Position numbers and translations under genes: made by a program. Below the pieces are notes generated by a model. It had not been told where the DNA came from. It did no database searches and saw nothing but the letters and a program-made list of their open reading frames with translations. Of a stretch of DNA of 64,000 nt, positions 34,022-43,311 are shown piece after piece (position 1 is the first letter of the stretch; every line of letters begins with the position of its first letter). Origin of the DNA: Bacillota bacterium (GTDB taxonomy: Bacteria; Bacillota; Clostridia; Acetivibrionales; DTU013); the NCBI GenBank assembly GCA_023439545.1, contig JAEXNT010000032.1, forward strand, positions 95,597-159,596, read 5' to 3'.

Positions 34022-35014
34022 TTATCGCTTGCTGTAATAAGGACTCGAGCAAGGCATATCATAATATTGCTTCAGTTCGTCGTCGAGTCTGAAGAGTGTC
34101 ACTGAGGCGCCAGCCATTTCTTGTGTTGTAATATACGAATTGACTTCCATATCATATATTGATATACCCTTTTCCCTCAATCTTCTGGCAAGCTGTCTGT
34201 TCATGATGTACATTTCAGCTAATGTTGTGGAGCCAAGTCCATTTATGAGCGTGCATACAAGATCTCCCTCTTTTATTCCCGAATCCTCAATTACCTTGTC
34301 TAGCAATATATCCACAATATCATCCGCAGGGATTAATTTCATGCGCATTATCCCAGGCTCGCCATGTACGCCCATTCCAAACTCGATCTCATCGCAAGGG
34401 AGAGTAAAAGATGGCTCGCTTTGACCAGGTATCGTTCCTCCAGATAGCGCGACACCTATACTGAAAACATTATCCCTGGCTTTTGCCGTAACCCGGTATG
34501 CTTCATCAAGGTCAAGCCCTGCTCCGGTTGCCGCTCCTCCTATCTTGATCACAAATACATCCCCGGCTATACCTCTGCGATCCTCCATCCGTTCTTTCGG
34601 TGCGGATGCTACGTCATCCCATACTCTGACTGTGCGGCTTTCAACCCCTAAGTCTTCGAGCATTTCTGCCGCCATATCAAAGTTCAAATTGTCACCGGCA
34701 TAGTTACCATACACGAAAAGGACACCCTTCCCCTTATTGACTGATAATGCCGCCTGCAATATTGTATTTGGATCGGGAGATGCAAATATATTACCGCACG
34801 CAGCAGCATCAGCAAGATTCTCTCCGACAAACATGCCAAATAGAGGTTCATGCCCACTGCCTCCTCCAATTACAAATGCAACCTTATCCGGGACTTCCTT
34901 CCTGCGGATCGCTTTAATTCCCGCTACCCTTTCATATTTATGTCCATATGCCTCCAGAAAGCCTTCTATAGTCTCAATTGGTACATCCGTCGGAGCATTT
35001 ATAATTTTTTTCAT
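34022..35014 (-). CDS. dhaK: Dihydroxyacetone-kinase family substrate-binding subunit DhaK
   Basis: 330 residues from ATG 35014 (GGGAGGT upstream). The GGGSGHEPLFG loop (His55) and the covalent substrate-binding histidine, His217 in EFGMGVHGEPG, are intact, so the protein should bind the carbonyl of a short ketose as a hemiaminal. In related clusters DhaK/DhaL homologues phosphorylate dihydroxyacetone, L- or D-erythrulose. Position between a FucI-like isomerase and a TPI paralog suggests a four- or five-carbon ketose rather than free dihydroxyacetone. That is inference. Confidence 0.92.
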   Translation of the reverse strand: MKKIINAPTDVPIETIEGFLEAYGHKYERVAGIKAIRRKEVPDKVAFVIGGGSGHEPLFGMFVGENLADAAACGNIFASPDPNTILQAALSVNKGKGVLFVYGNYAGDNLNFDMAAEMLEDLGVESRTVRVWDDVASAPKERMEDRRGIAGDVFVIKIGGAATGAGLDLDEAYRVTAKARDNVFSIGVALSGGTIPGQSEPSFTLPCDEIEFGMGVHGEPGIMRMKLIPADDIVDILLDKVIEDSGIKEGDLVCTLINGLGSTTLAEMYIMNRQLARRLREKGISIYDMEVNSYITTQEMAGASVTLFRLDDELKQYYDMPCSSPYYSKR

Positions 35015-35091
35015 CTGATTTACCTCCCGATCCATCTGCAATTACTTTCTTTTTATTTTCTTTCCATAATTTTCATACAACGAAATAATTA

Positions 35092-36471
35092 TTACATCCT
35101 GTCAACCTTGATCGACGGAATATATTTGCAGACCTCTTCAAGCACATCTGCATATTTACCGTGAATCCCTGCACAGTGATGGATATATGGCCCTTCCACC
35201 AGCGTTTTCTCCCACTTTACCCAGTTGTCCACCTCAAGCCACATATATGTGCCCTTGGTTTTTGGTCCGTCTATACCTTTTCCCTCTCCAATGAACATGC
35301 GATATTCGCCATGATCACCATCAAATCTCAATACCGTCACATCACCGTTCTTTATCTTCCACTCGCCCGTTCCGCATTTATGTTCTGGAAAAATAAAGTG
35401 ACGCCCAAGTTCTCTGGCAGAGTTTTCATCGGCTAAAGAGGGCGGAAAATTTCCGCAGTGCCACAGAAGCTCTGCATTATCGTTTTGGGGATGGCGCACT
35501 GTAAGATCGGCGAAAAAGACAGGCGACGCTGCAAGAGAAGCTTCCTGTAAAAGTATAGTTGTTATCGCCCCATGTATATCCGTTTCACAAACCACCGGCA
35601 AGCCTTCCTCAGCAAGCATCCCATTAACCATACATGGCATAATGCCGAGACCTGTCTGCAGAGCATTCCAGCATTGTATGGCAACACATGTGCAATCATG
35701 CTCCTCGCATATTCTTTTTATCGCTACCTTTAATGCTGCCAGCCGGCGCACATCTTCATCACTATTTCCGGCTATGCAAACTGTATTTGCGATTTTGTCC
35801 ATCGCCTGCATAAATTCATGACCCTCTTTAGTTTTGATCCTGAGAGTCAGGTCCACCAGATCGATCAATGAAACAGGGAATGTGTGGATATTAAATTTTT
35901 CTATCAATTCTCCTTCATTGCAAATTACCGACCAGAAGCCATCCGGCCTTGGCCCGATCTGCAGTATCCGGATCTTTCTAAAAGCCCTGACCGCTGAACA
36001 TACGCCAATAAATTTGCGATAACCATCTATGAACGCCCTATCCTCTACCCGGCAGTTCTCTATATATGTGAACGGTACATTAAAGCGCCTAAGGACCTTT
36101 CCCGTGGCAAACAGCCCACACTGCGTATCTCTGGTCCGCAGACCATCTGCAAGCGGTGCGTCATCTCTCGGCCCCCAAATCAACACCGGTTTTCCGATCT
36201 CCTGTGCCGCTTTTGCTACAAGATCCTCCGTACCAAAATTGCAATGTGGGAAAAATAGTCCGTCAACATTATGGGCTTTCATTTTTTCTATCACTAACGG
36301 CAGCTCTTTTTCATCAAACAGCAAGCCCTCTTGGGTTATATCCTCTATGTCTACCAATTCAGCACCCAAAGACTTTATCTTTTCCATTACCAGCTTTTTA
36401 TATCTTTTCGCCTCTTCTTTGCTGAACACATTTCGTCTTGTCGGCAAAAAACCGATTTTCACTAGTTCCAT
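35092..36471 (-). CDS. L-fucose/L-arabinose-isomerase-like sugar isomerase
   Basis: 459 residues of the FucI/AraA-like superfamily. Visible family features: an N-terminal two-layer domain with GADQ-like loops, the ICNEGELIEKFNIHTFP stretch mid-protein, the CWNALQTGLGIMPCMVNG region, VCETDIHGA with an acidic metal ligand, and a late HCAGIHG with paired histidines. These enzymes interconvert aldoses and ketoses with a divalent metal. The substrate is most likely L-arabinose or a related pentose because arabinofuranosidase precedes it 23 nt away. It is distinct from classical AraA. AAGGAG precedes the ATG. Confidence 0.82.
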   Translation of the reverse strand: MELVKIGFLPTRRNVFSKEEAKRYKKLVMEKIKSLGAELVDIEDITQEGLLFDEKELPLVIEKMKAHNVDGLFFPHCNFGTEDLVAKAAQEIGKPVLIWGPRDDAPLADGLRTRDTQCGLFATGKVLRRFNVPFTYIENCRVEDRAFIDGYRKFIGVCSAVRAFRKIRILQIGPRPDGFWSVICNEGELIEKFNIHTFPVSLIDLVDLTLRIKTKEGHEFMQAMDKIANTVCIAGNSDEDVRRLAALKVAIKRICEEHDCTCVAIQCWNALQTGLGIMPCMVNGMLAEEGLPVVCETDIHGAITTILLQEASLAASPVFFADLTVRHPQNDNAELLWHCGNFPPSLADENSARELGRHFIFPEHKCGTGEWKIKNGDVTVLRFDGDHGEYRMFIGEGKGIDGPKTKGTYMWLEVDNWVKWEKTLVEGPYIHHCAGIHGKYADVLEEVCKYIPSIKVDRM

Positions 36472-36494
36472 ATCAATTACTCCTTCTTGAATAA

Positions 36495-38024
36495 TCAGTC
36501 CATTTTGAACTTAAGTAAATTGATGGAATGTTTCTTGGCATTAAAGCTGCACACATTACCGTTGACAGCAGGAATAGCCGATGTTTTTATTGTCACATTT
36601 TCCGGATTCTTCTCAGTGTTGGCAGCTTCAACATTCTCATTGTAAATAATGTATGCAGCTTCTCCTTTGAGAGACAAATCCGTTTTTTCAAAATTGATCT
36701 CTACATCCAGGTTCTTTTCGGGATGTCTGTTGATAATCGATACATATAAATACCCGTCATCATCCCCTGTAACAGCCGTGCTCAGGTAGGTTATCCTGCT
36801 TAAGCCTTTATCCTCCGATTCAGGATTTACCAGGTTTATATTCAGGACTTCTCTGCCAAGCCTTGGGCTCTGAGGCATTTTGATCGAGAAAGTCTCACCT
36901 GTGACAGTTGCCTGGTACAGGGTATCACCGGTGTTGTTGCCAAATAAATCAAATACATGATATTGCGGACGCTCAACAATACCATCAGCCTTAACTGAAA
37001 CAGCCCCATTAATATTTACGAATGTTGAATAGTTGGCCATACCTATAGTGTCAGAATTGTTGATAAACATATTCAGAACACAGGCAGTCACGATTGCATT
37101 CTGAAGAGTATAGCTTTCGTCGTCATTTACGCCGTCAAACAGCCATCCGTACATATTCCATTCGTCCCATGCTATCTTTATATCCTTGGAATCGTTGTTC
37201 ATACCTGTCAGAACAGCCGCCACACTTAACTTGTTTAACTTTTCCATATATTCCGGAACACACATAGTCTGCAAATAGTTATCACCGTCAAAAGGCCCCC
37301 AGTCCTTCACTGAGTAGTGATGAGCAGAAATATAATCAACAAATTGCCAAAGCTTTTTTATTACTGTATAGTTCCAGTCGGATTTTTGTTCGTATCCGCA
37401 TGCAACAAGCTTGATAGCGGGATCGGCCCACTTCATCGCCTTTGCACACTCCATGGCCTTTTTGGCATAATCATCTGCGCTCATATAATTCATCTGCCAC
37501 GCGCCGAACATTTCATTGCCCAACCCCCAGTACTTCACACCAAAAGGCTCCTCGTATCCATGAGAGCGCCGTAGATTTGCATAGTAGGCGTCACCCGTAC
37601 CATTACAGTACTCGACCCAATTCATAGCTTCTTCAACGGTACCAGTCCCCATATTTATACATAAATATGGTTCTGCCCCAAGCTGTTTGCATACCTCAAT
37701 AAAATCAGCAGTACCGAATTGATTGCTCTCCTCCGTCAGCCAGGCATATTCGAATACCTTTTTTCTGTCTTTCTTTGGCCCTATGCCGTCCTCCCAATGA
37801 TAGTTGGATACAAAGTTTCCGCCCGGATACCTTAAAATGGTCGGCTTAACCCTTCCAAGCTTTTCAATGACATCCTTTCTAAGCCCATTTTCATCGGAGT
37901 TTTTGTTTCCCGGATCATAGAACCCGCCATATATATTTTTGAAAGCATGCTCACAAAAGTGCCCGTAAATCTTCTTGTCCACTTTGTTTTTAGGATTATT
38001 CAAGTTAACAAATATTTTTTCCAT
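36495..38024 (-). CDS. Alpha-L-arabinofuranosidase, GH51
   Basis: 509 residues, no signal peptide, so intracellular. TIM-barrel plus C-terminal beta-sandwich. The catalytic acid/base Glu171 is in KYWGLGNEMFG and the nucleophile Glu288 is in IAWDEWNMYG; ILRYPGGNFVSNYHWEDGIG is also typical. It releases terminal L-arabinose from imported arabino-oligosaccharides. Lack of export fits hydrolysis of oligosaccharides brought in by the adjacent ABC transporter. Confidence 0.95.
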   Translation of the reverse strand: MEKIFVNLNNPKNKVDKKIYGHFCEHAFKNIYGGFYDPGNKNSDENGLRKDVIEKLGRVKPTILRYPGGNFVSNYHWEDGIGPKKDRKKVFEYAWLTEESNQFGTADFIEVCKQLGAEPYLCINMGTGTVEEAMNWVEYCNGTGDAYYANLRRSHGYEEPFGVKYWGLGNEMFGAWQMNYMSADDYAKKAMECAKAMKWADPAIKLVACGYEQKSDWNYTVIKKLWQFVDYISAHHYSVKDWGPFDGDNYLQTMCVPEYMEKLNKLSVAAVLTGMNNDSKDIKIAWDEWNMYGWLFDGVNDDESYTLQNAIVTACVLNMFINNSDTIGMANYSTFVNINGAVSVKADGIVERPQYHVFDLFGNNTGDTLYQATVTGETFSIKMPQSPRLGREVLNINLVNPESEDKGLSRITYLSTAVTGDDDGYLYVSIINRHPEKNLDVEINFEKTDLSLKGEAAYIIYNENVEAANTEKNPENVTIKTSAIPAVNGNVCSFNAKKHSINLLKFKMD

Positions 38025-38070
38025 AATTCTGCCTCATCCTTTAGTTATTTATAAACCTTGCTAATCGATA

Positions 38071-38112
38071 CTTATAAAACAGAGGGATATTATCTATCCC
38101 CTGTTTTATAAG
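38071..38112. terminator. Long hairpin between sugar-binding lipoprotein and arabinofuranosidase genes
   Basis: An 18-bp stem in two parts (12 bp CTTATAAAACAG plus 6 bp GGGATA, with one bulged base) and a 5-nt loop. It lies 28 nt past the lipoprotein stop and 46 nt before the arabinofuranosidase start. No long T-run follows on the minus strand, so it more likely reduces read-through or protects the upstream mRNA, giving higher lipoprotein levels. Confidence 0.6.
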
Positions 38113-38140
38113 TATATTAAAGTTGTGTTTGATAATCCTG

Positions 38141-39619
38141 TTACTTTTGTAAACCTTCGGATTTCAAGAAGTTATTCAACGCATCATCTGCTTCCTTTAT
38201 AGCAGCATCTATTGAAACCTGTCCTGTAATACCTCCATGAATAGCATCGCGGAATTCAGTATCAAAAGTACTCCAGCGGGGAATCAATGGAGCCGGGACA
38301 CCTATAGCAAGCGAATCGGCAAAGACCTTTAAGAACGGGTTATTCTTGGATAACATGTTAAAGTTGGATTGCCGTGCAGGATCGCAGCCTGTCGCTACCT
38401 TTAAGTGCTCGCCTTCCTGGCTTGTCATAAATTCTATAAACTTATATGCCGCTACCTTTTCTTTGGCAAATTCAGTGATAAAAACCCACCATCCTCCCGC
38501 CATTGTTGCGGGTTTTCCGTCTTTCCAACCGGGAACTGTCGTCCAGCCGACTTTACCGACTACTTCAGATTTACCCCAGTCACCTGACGGTGTCTCACAC
38601 ATCTTGGATAGGCCGGGCCATGTAATATGCTGTGCTGCAGTACCCGACAGGAAGGCTGTATTTGTTTCAGGCCATTCCCAGTTATCCGTTCCGGGAGGCG
38701 TAGTGTTCTGAAGCTCCCATTTGAATGATTCGAGGACTTTCTTGAATTCAGGCGTATTAAGATTGCTTTTGTAGTTCTCGTCAAACCAATATTGTCCTGT
38801 ACCATAGAGTCTGGTCTGTATGCAGTTTGAAAGCTGGTTATTGTTCATGCCCATAAACAATGATCCGTGCAGGTTCTCTTCAGGCCTTGTAAAAAACTCT
38901 GCAATTTCAAAATACTGTTCCCAGGTTTTCGCAGGCGCAAGGTCATATCCATACTTTTTCTTGAACTCTGCCTTATTTGCTTCATCCTCAAGCAAGTCTT
39001 TCCTATAATAATAGACCATTGCATCCGGCTTCCATGGGAATCCATAAAGAGCGCCATCCTTATTTTTCGTGACATTCAGCAGCGCAGGAATAAAGTCATC
39101 GAGCTTAAGGTTCGGATCTGCAATGGCTGGGTCATTTACGTATTCTGTCAGAGGATGCACCCATCCGTTATCGATGAATTCCTGTTCAACGGGCATCGCC
39201 ATTGCATCATACTCATTCGATTTTGATGCGAGATCAACAGAAAGCTTTTCTTTGAAGGTTGCCATCGGAATTGCCACCACATTTACATTACATCCGGTAA
39301 GCTCGGTAAATCTGCCCTTCTGTGCTTCAACACTGTTACTTAGTTCACCCTCTGCGGTATAAACTGTGATTGATTTTCCAGACAGATCATAGGGGGTATA
39401 AGGTATAACGCCCTCTGGTATATTTGCAGCGGGTATGTTTTTTGACGATCCATCTGTATTCGGCTCAGGTTTATTTGCCGTTGATCCATTTTCAGATGTA
39501 CCATTTGCCGGAGTTTGCGTCTGAACCGCCTGCTGCTGACAAGCAGTAACACTAAACAGCATAAGTACTACCATAACTAAAACCAATAGATTTGCCAACA
39601 CCTTTTTGCTATTTTTCAT
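38141..39619 (-). CDS. Carbohydrate ABC transporter substrate-binding lipoprotein
   Basis: 492 residues from ATG 39619, directly behind AAAAAGGAGGTG; the longer frame to 39694 is rejected. Type II signal peptide with lipobox SVTAC (Cys about 26), then a Gln/Thr/Ser/Asn-rich linker (about 27-60) and a family 1 extracellular solute-binding fold. The two permeases are upstream. No ATPase is encoded here, so a shared MsmX-like ATPase elsewhere is expected (known for such Firmicutes importers). The likely cargo is arabino-oligosaccharide. Confidence 0.93.
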   Translation of the reverse strand: MKNSKKVLANLLVLVMVVLMLFSVTACQQQAVQTQTPANGTSENGSTANKPEPNTDGSSKNIPAANIPEGVIPYTPYDLSGKSITVYTAEGELSNSVEAQKGRFTELTGCNVNVVAIPMATFKEKLSVDLASKSNEYDAMAMPVEQEFIDNGWVHPLTEYVNDPAIADPNLKLDDFIPALLNVTKNKDGALYGFPWKPDAMVYYYRKDLLEDEANKAEFKKKYGYDLAPAKTWEQYFEIAEFFTRPEENLHGSLFMGMNNNQLSNCIQTRLYGTGQYWFDENYKSNLNTPEFKKVLESFKWELQNTTPPGTDNWEWPETNTAFLSGTAAQHITWPGLSKMCETPSGDWGKSEVVGKVGWTTVPGWKDGKPATMAGGWWVFITEFAKEKVAAYKFIEFMTSQEGEHLKVATGCDPARQSNFNMLSKNNPFLKVFADSLAIGVPAPLIPRWSTFDTEFRDAIHGGITGQVSIDAAIKEADDALNNFLKSEGLQK

Positions 39620-39642
39620 AAATAGCACCTCCTTTTTTATTT

Positions 39643-39663
39643 TATACGTTATGTAAACGTATA
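39643..39663. promoter_or_regulatory. Palindrome upstream of the sugar-binding lipoprotein gene
   Basis: Perfect 8-bp arms TATACGTT and AACGTATA around a 5-nt ATGTA centre, 24 nt upstream of the lipoprotein start and near its ribosome binding site. It resembles a LacI-family operator in symmetry, although it differs from the candidate site at 41719. Confidence 0.4.
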
Positions 39664-39677
39664 AATTCAAAATTACA

Positions 39678-40514
39678 TCAACCCTTGACTGCACCCAAAG
39701 TAACCCCTGAAATCAGATATTTCTGAGCCAGCAATGTGAATAATGTAGCGGGTATCAGTGAGATGGTCATAACTGCAAACCTGGGCCCCCAGTAAGTATT
39801 GCGTCCTGTATCAAATGCCATCAATGCAACAGAAATGGTCTTTGAAGAATCGCGAATCATGAATATTACTGCAAACAGATATTCATTCCATCCGGTCAAA
39901 AAGCTGAAAACAGCTGTTGCCGCCAACCCTGTACCCACGAGCGGCAGGATGAGCGATACAAGTATCTGTAACTTATTACATCCATCAATAATTCCTGATT
40001 CCTCGATCTCATATGGAATTTGGGAGATAAATCCCATCATCATATATACTGTAAAAGGAAGACATATTGCCGTGTAGGCTATTATCAAAGCCCACCTTGT
40101 ATTAAGCAGCCCCAGCTGCCGCATTACCATGTACAAAGGTATGACCAGCGCTATAGCCGGCATCATTCTGCCTGTCAATATCACAGCCAGGAGAGTTTTC
40201 ATGGATCTTTTCCTTGAACGGGCAAACACATACGCAGCCATGGTTCCAAATACCAGAGAAATCAATGTAGATGTTACGGCAATTATTAAACTGTTCATAA
40301 AGACAGGAAATATCTCCTGTTTGAAGAAAACATCATAATAATGCTGAAATGTAAAAATTTTAGGGAAATAGAATGGCGGTATGGTAAGTATATCTCCAGC
40401 CGGTTTTATTGATGATAAAACGACCCACATCAGAGGAGTAAATGACACGACAAGGCAAATCAGAATAATGAAGTAAGGCCAAAATTTATAAAATATACTT
40501 TTAAAATTCGACAT
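39678..40514 (-). CDS. Sugar ABC transporter permease, MalG-like
   Basis: 278 residues, six membrane helices. The EAA coupling motif is visible near residue 185 (PYEIEESGIIDGCNKLQILVSLILP). It pairs with the MalF-like permease 78 nt upstream and the binding lipoprotein downstream. Confidence 0.93.
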   Translation of the reverse strand: MSNFKSIFYKFWPYFIILICLVVSFTPLMWVVLSSIKPAGDILTIPPFYFPKIFTFQHYYDVFFKQEIFPVFMNSLIIAVTSTLISLVFGTMAAYVFARSRKRSMKTLLAVILTGRMMPAIALVIPLYMVMRQLGLLNTRWALIIAYTAICLPFTVYMMMGFISQIPYEIEESGIIDGCNKLQILVSLILPLVGTGLAATAVFSFLTGWNEYLFAVIFMIRDSSKTISVALMAFDTGRNTYWGPRFAVMTISLIPATLFTLLAQKYLISGVTLGAVKG

Positions 40515-40592
40515 TTTTCTCCCACCCTTTTATTTTTATCTATGCTTATGACTGAATAAATGATTGGATTTTTTAGCGTTATAAAGTAAACA

Positions 40593-41489
40593 TCAATCGT
40601 TATCTTTTACAGAAATGAACTTAACTACAAGCTGACTCAGTATCAATATCATGATAGTGATTAGTAACGCAGATGTTGCTCCGAGACTTGTTTTAAATGT
40701 TCCGAATCCAAGTTTATACGTATATATACTCATAACCTCGGTTAGTTTCCCGGGTCCGCCCTTCGTAGTGGCGATAATTGTGTCATATATTCTGAGAACA
40801 TCCATGAGACGCATGGTCACAGCTACTTTTAGAACTGGATTAAGCATTGGCATAGTTATGTATCTGAACTTCTGCCATGTATTCGCTCCATCAACTATGG
40901 AGGCTTCATATAGCGAACGGTCTATAGCTTTAAGCCCGGATGCAAGGATTAGCATGATCATTGGCGTACATTGCCATGTATCCATGGCTATAATTGCCCA
41001 TACTGTTGTACTTGGGTCAGAAAACCAAACTTTCGAAGGGATACCGAAAATTGAAAGTATAGGATTCAACATACCATATGTTGAATCTGCAAAGATGAAC
41101 CATGTCAGGCCAACCATAATAGGCATTAACATATAAGGTATAAACAAAACACCTCTGAAAAAGCCCATTCCGACAGGTGTTTTACCGAAGGGGCCACGAA
41201 TATTCAAAAGCAGTGCAAGCCCCAGACCTAATACAAGCTGCAATATAACACTTGTAATACCAATAACGAGAGTTATTTTTATTGAGTTCCAAAAGCCGTG
41301 ATCAGATAATATGGTTACATAATTTTGAAACCATACAAATTTACGTTCTATATTGGGGTTGTTTAATACAATATTTAAAAAGCTTAACCCCAAATTATAA
41401 ACCATAGGCATAAACTGTACAAAAGCCATAATAATAACTGCAGGTAATAGAAACCAGGTGTATTCAAGTTTTCTCGATTTCAACAACAC
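40593..41489 (-). CDS. Sugar ABC transporter permease, MalF-like
   Basis: About 298 residues. The frame is open to 41579, but no good ribosome binding site supports the long form. The GTG at 41489 or TTG at 41486 follows GAAAGGG, so the start is uncertain by a few codons. Six membrane helices; EAA motif in SLYEASIVDGANTWQKFRYITMP. First gene of the carbohydrate operon, downstream of a near-consensus promoter. Confidence 0.9.
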   Translation of the reverse strand: MLLKSRKLEYTWFLLPAVIIMAFVQFMPMVYNLGLSFLNIVLNNPNIERKFVWFQNYVTILSDHGFWNSIKITLVIGITSVILQLVLGLGLALLLNIRGPFGKTPVGMGFFRGVLFIPYMLMPIMVGLTWFIFADSTYGMLNPILSIFGIPSKVWFSDPSTTVWAIIAMDTWQCTPMIMLILASGLKAIDRSLYEASIVDGANTWQKFRYITMPMLNPVLKVAVTMRLMDVLRIYDTIIATTKGGPGKLTEVMSIYTYKLGFGTFKTSLGATSALLITIMILILSQLVVKFISVKDND

Positions 41490-41718
41490 ATCAACCCTTT
41501 CATAAAGTGTTATTTGGAAAAAAATACTGAATTGTTTGCGCACACGTTTTTTCGAGCAAAACTTTCTTGGTAAAAACATAAAAATAACGCAAATATTGCT
41601 GCTATGTAATAATAAAATTCGCTAGGCCGCTAATTATATGTGTTACGAAATCGGGTTATAAAAATGATTGCCATAAATATAACAGTAACCATTGTAGAAG
41701 TAACCCAGAAATTATTTT

Positions 41719-41730
41719 GTGTACGCACAC
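41719..41730. promoter_or_regulatory. Candidate LacI-type operator
   Basis: GTGT-ACGC-ACAC: perfect 4-bp outer arms around a central ACGC in a 12-bp site. It lies about 16 nt downstream of the -10 box, where a repressor would block initiation. The LacI gene at the end of the operon is the obvious candidate regulator. Confidence 0.45.
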
Positions 41731-41745
41731 GATTTCTGTATTTAT

Positions 41746-41774
41746 ATATTACAACACCATAAAAACCTTGTCAA
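41746..41774 (-). promoter_or_regulatory. Sigma-A type promoter of the carbohydrate operon
   Basis: On the minus strand TTGACA (41774-41769), a 17-nt spacer and TAATAT (41751-41746). It matches the -35 consensus exactly and the -10 at 5 of 6 positions. It leaves a leader of about 250 nt before the first permease. Confidence 0.75.
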
Positions 41775-42080
41775 TACAATTTCAAATTTTAGGTTCCAGA
41801 CACCTGAACAACAGCATTGCCATCATGGTAGCCGCCAGTGCCATTGTCGCCGCTCTAATCATTGATCATATCTACTCCGCATAAATCCTGCATTGCATGC
41901 AGAATAATACACGGAAGGATGTTCACAGACTCCATCGTTTTTTTAAGTAATTCAATTGATACATCATGATCGATGATTAGCATGCCACATATTTGGCCAT
42001 ACCGAATACACCTTCTTGACAATTCTGATACTTCTGACTATACTGTATATGCAACTTACATTACAGTTAGAGGTGATGAT

Positions 42081-42461
42081 TTGGAAATCGTAATATCGAA
42101 TAGTTCCAGTCTGCCGATTTATGAGCAAATAAAAGAGCAGGTAAAGGCTCAAATACTGTCGGGTGAATTAAAGGAAGATAAAATGCTCCCATCGTTGCGG
42201 CAGTTGGCAAAAGACTTGAAAATTAGCGTGCTAACTACTACAAGAGCATACAATGAGCTTGAACAGGAAGGCTTTATTACAAGCCGTCAGGGTAAAGGCT
42301 TCTTTGTTATGTCCAGCAGCTCTAACCTTATCCATGAACAGCTTATCAAAGAGGTGGAGAACAATCTAAATAATGCGATACAGGCAGCGCAAAGAGCGTC
42401 CATGTCTGATGATGAAATAATCAGCCTTTTACGGCTTTTATTGGAGGTAAAAAATGATTGA
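42081..42461 (+). CDS. GntR family regulator, YtrA subfamily
   Basis: 126 residues from TTG 42081, chosen because GAGGTGAT is 3-10 nt upstream and the family begins at this point; an upstream in-frame ATG at 41973 is unlikely. Winged helix with PIYEQIKEQVKAQILSGELK and LPSLRQLAKDLKISVLTTTR, then a short helical C-terminal dimerisation tail as usual for YtrA. It overlaps the ATPase start by 8 nt. YtrA regulators control adjacent ABC transporters and respond to envelope-active compounds. Confidence 0.9.
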   Translation: MEIVISNSSSLPIYEQIKEQVKAQILSGELKEDKMLPSLRQLAKDLKISVLTTTRAYNELEQEGFITSRQGKGFFVMSSSSNLIHEQLIKEVENNLNNAIQAAQRASMSDDEIISLLRLLLEVKND

Positions 42462-43311
42462 TAGCTTTTTGGAATTAAAGGGTGTAAGCAAGAGCTTCTC
42501 CGGCTTCAAACTGAATAATATCAGTCTTTCCTTGCCCAAAGGCTATATCATGGGGCTTGTTGGTCCGAACGGAGCCGGAAAGACAACCACAATACAGCTT
42601 ATTCTCAATATGCTGGAAAAGGATGCCGGGGAGATATTAGTTTTTGGCAAGGATAATGTTAAAAATGAAAATGCCATAAAGCAAGATGTTGGCGCTGTGT
42701 TCGACAGTATATTTTATGTGGATAGCTGGACGGTAAAGGATACGGAAAAAGCAATATCTATTTTTTATAAAGATTGGAAGCATCATGTTTTCAGCGAAAT
42801 GGTAAAACGCTTTGATTTACCGCAAGGCAAAAAGGTGGGGGAGCTATCACGTGGTATGCAAATGAAATTAATGCTTGCTTGCGCTTTTTCACATAACGCA
42901 AAACTTCTTATACTCGACGAGCCAACAAGTGGTCTTGACCCTGCTATCCGCGACGAGTTTTTAGAAATCCTTCAAGAATATATAAAAGACGGTGAACGGA
43001 GCGTTTTATTCTCCACCCATATTACAACAGACTTAGAGCGGGTTGCCGACTATATCACGCTTGTTAATCGGGGTGAAGTAGTTTATACAGGCAGTATGGA
43101 GGGCTTAATAGATGGTTACCGTCTTATCAAAGGCAGAGCGCGAGATTTAACAACAGAGCTTGAAAAAAGCATTGTTGGTTTACGGAAGACTGATATGGGC
43201 TTTGAGGGTCTTATCGCAACGATGGAAGCGGCGCGATATCAGAATTGTGTTCTGGATAGTGCAACGATTGACGATATTGTTATCTGTATAAGTAAAGGGG
43301 GAACAAGGTAA
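42454..43311 (+). CDS. ABC transporter ATP-binding protein (YtrB/BcrA-like)
   Basis: 285 residues. Walker A GPNGAGKTT near residue 40, signature LSRGMQMKLMLACAF, Walker B LLILDEPTSGLD and the H-loop STH. The signature LSRG is typical of this export subfamily. GGAGGT precedes the ATG. The TAATG overlap at 43311 couples it to the permease. Confidence 0.93.
   Translation: MIDSFLELKGVSKSFSGFKLNNISLSLPKGYIMGLVGPNGAGKTTTIQLILNMLEKDAGEILVFGKDNVKNENAIKQDVGAVFDSIFYVDSWTVKDTEKAISIFYKDWKHHVFSEMVKRFDLPQGKKVGELSRGMQMKLMLACAFSHNAKLLILDEPTSGLDPAIRDEFLEILQEYIKDGERSVLFSTHITTDLERVADYITLVNRGEVVYTGSMEGLIDGYRLIKGRARDLTTELEKSIVGLRKTDMGFEGLIATMEAARYQNCVLDSATIDDIVICISKGGTR

Larger units (their letters stand above)
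41490..42080. other. Divergent intergenic region
   Basis: About 590 nt between the carbohydrate operon (minus) and the YtrA-type operon (plus). It contains the promoter and operator described separately. On the minus strand about 41870-42010 an open frame reads GQICGMLIIDHDVSIELLKK and continues to a stop near 41863; it looks coding-like but is not recognised and may be a remnant. No other feature seen. Confidence 0.45.
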
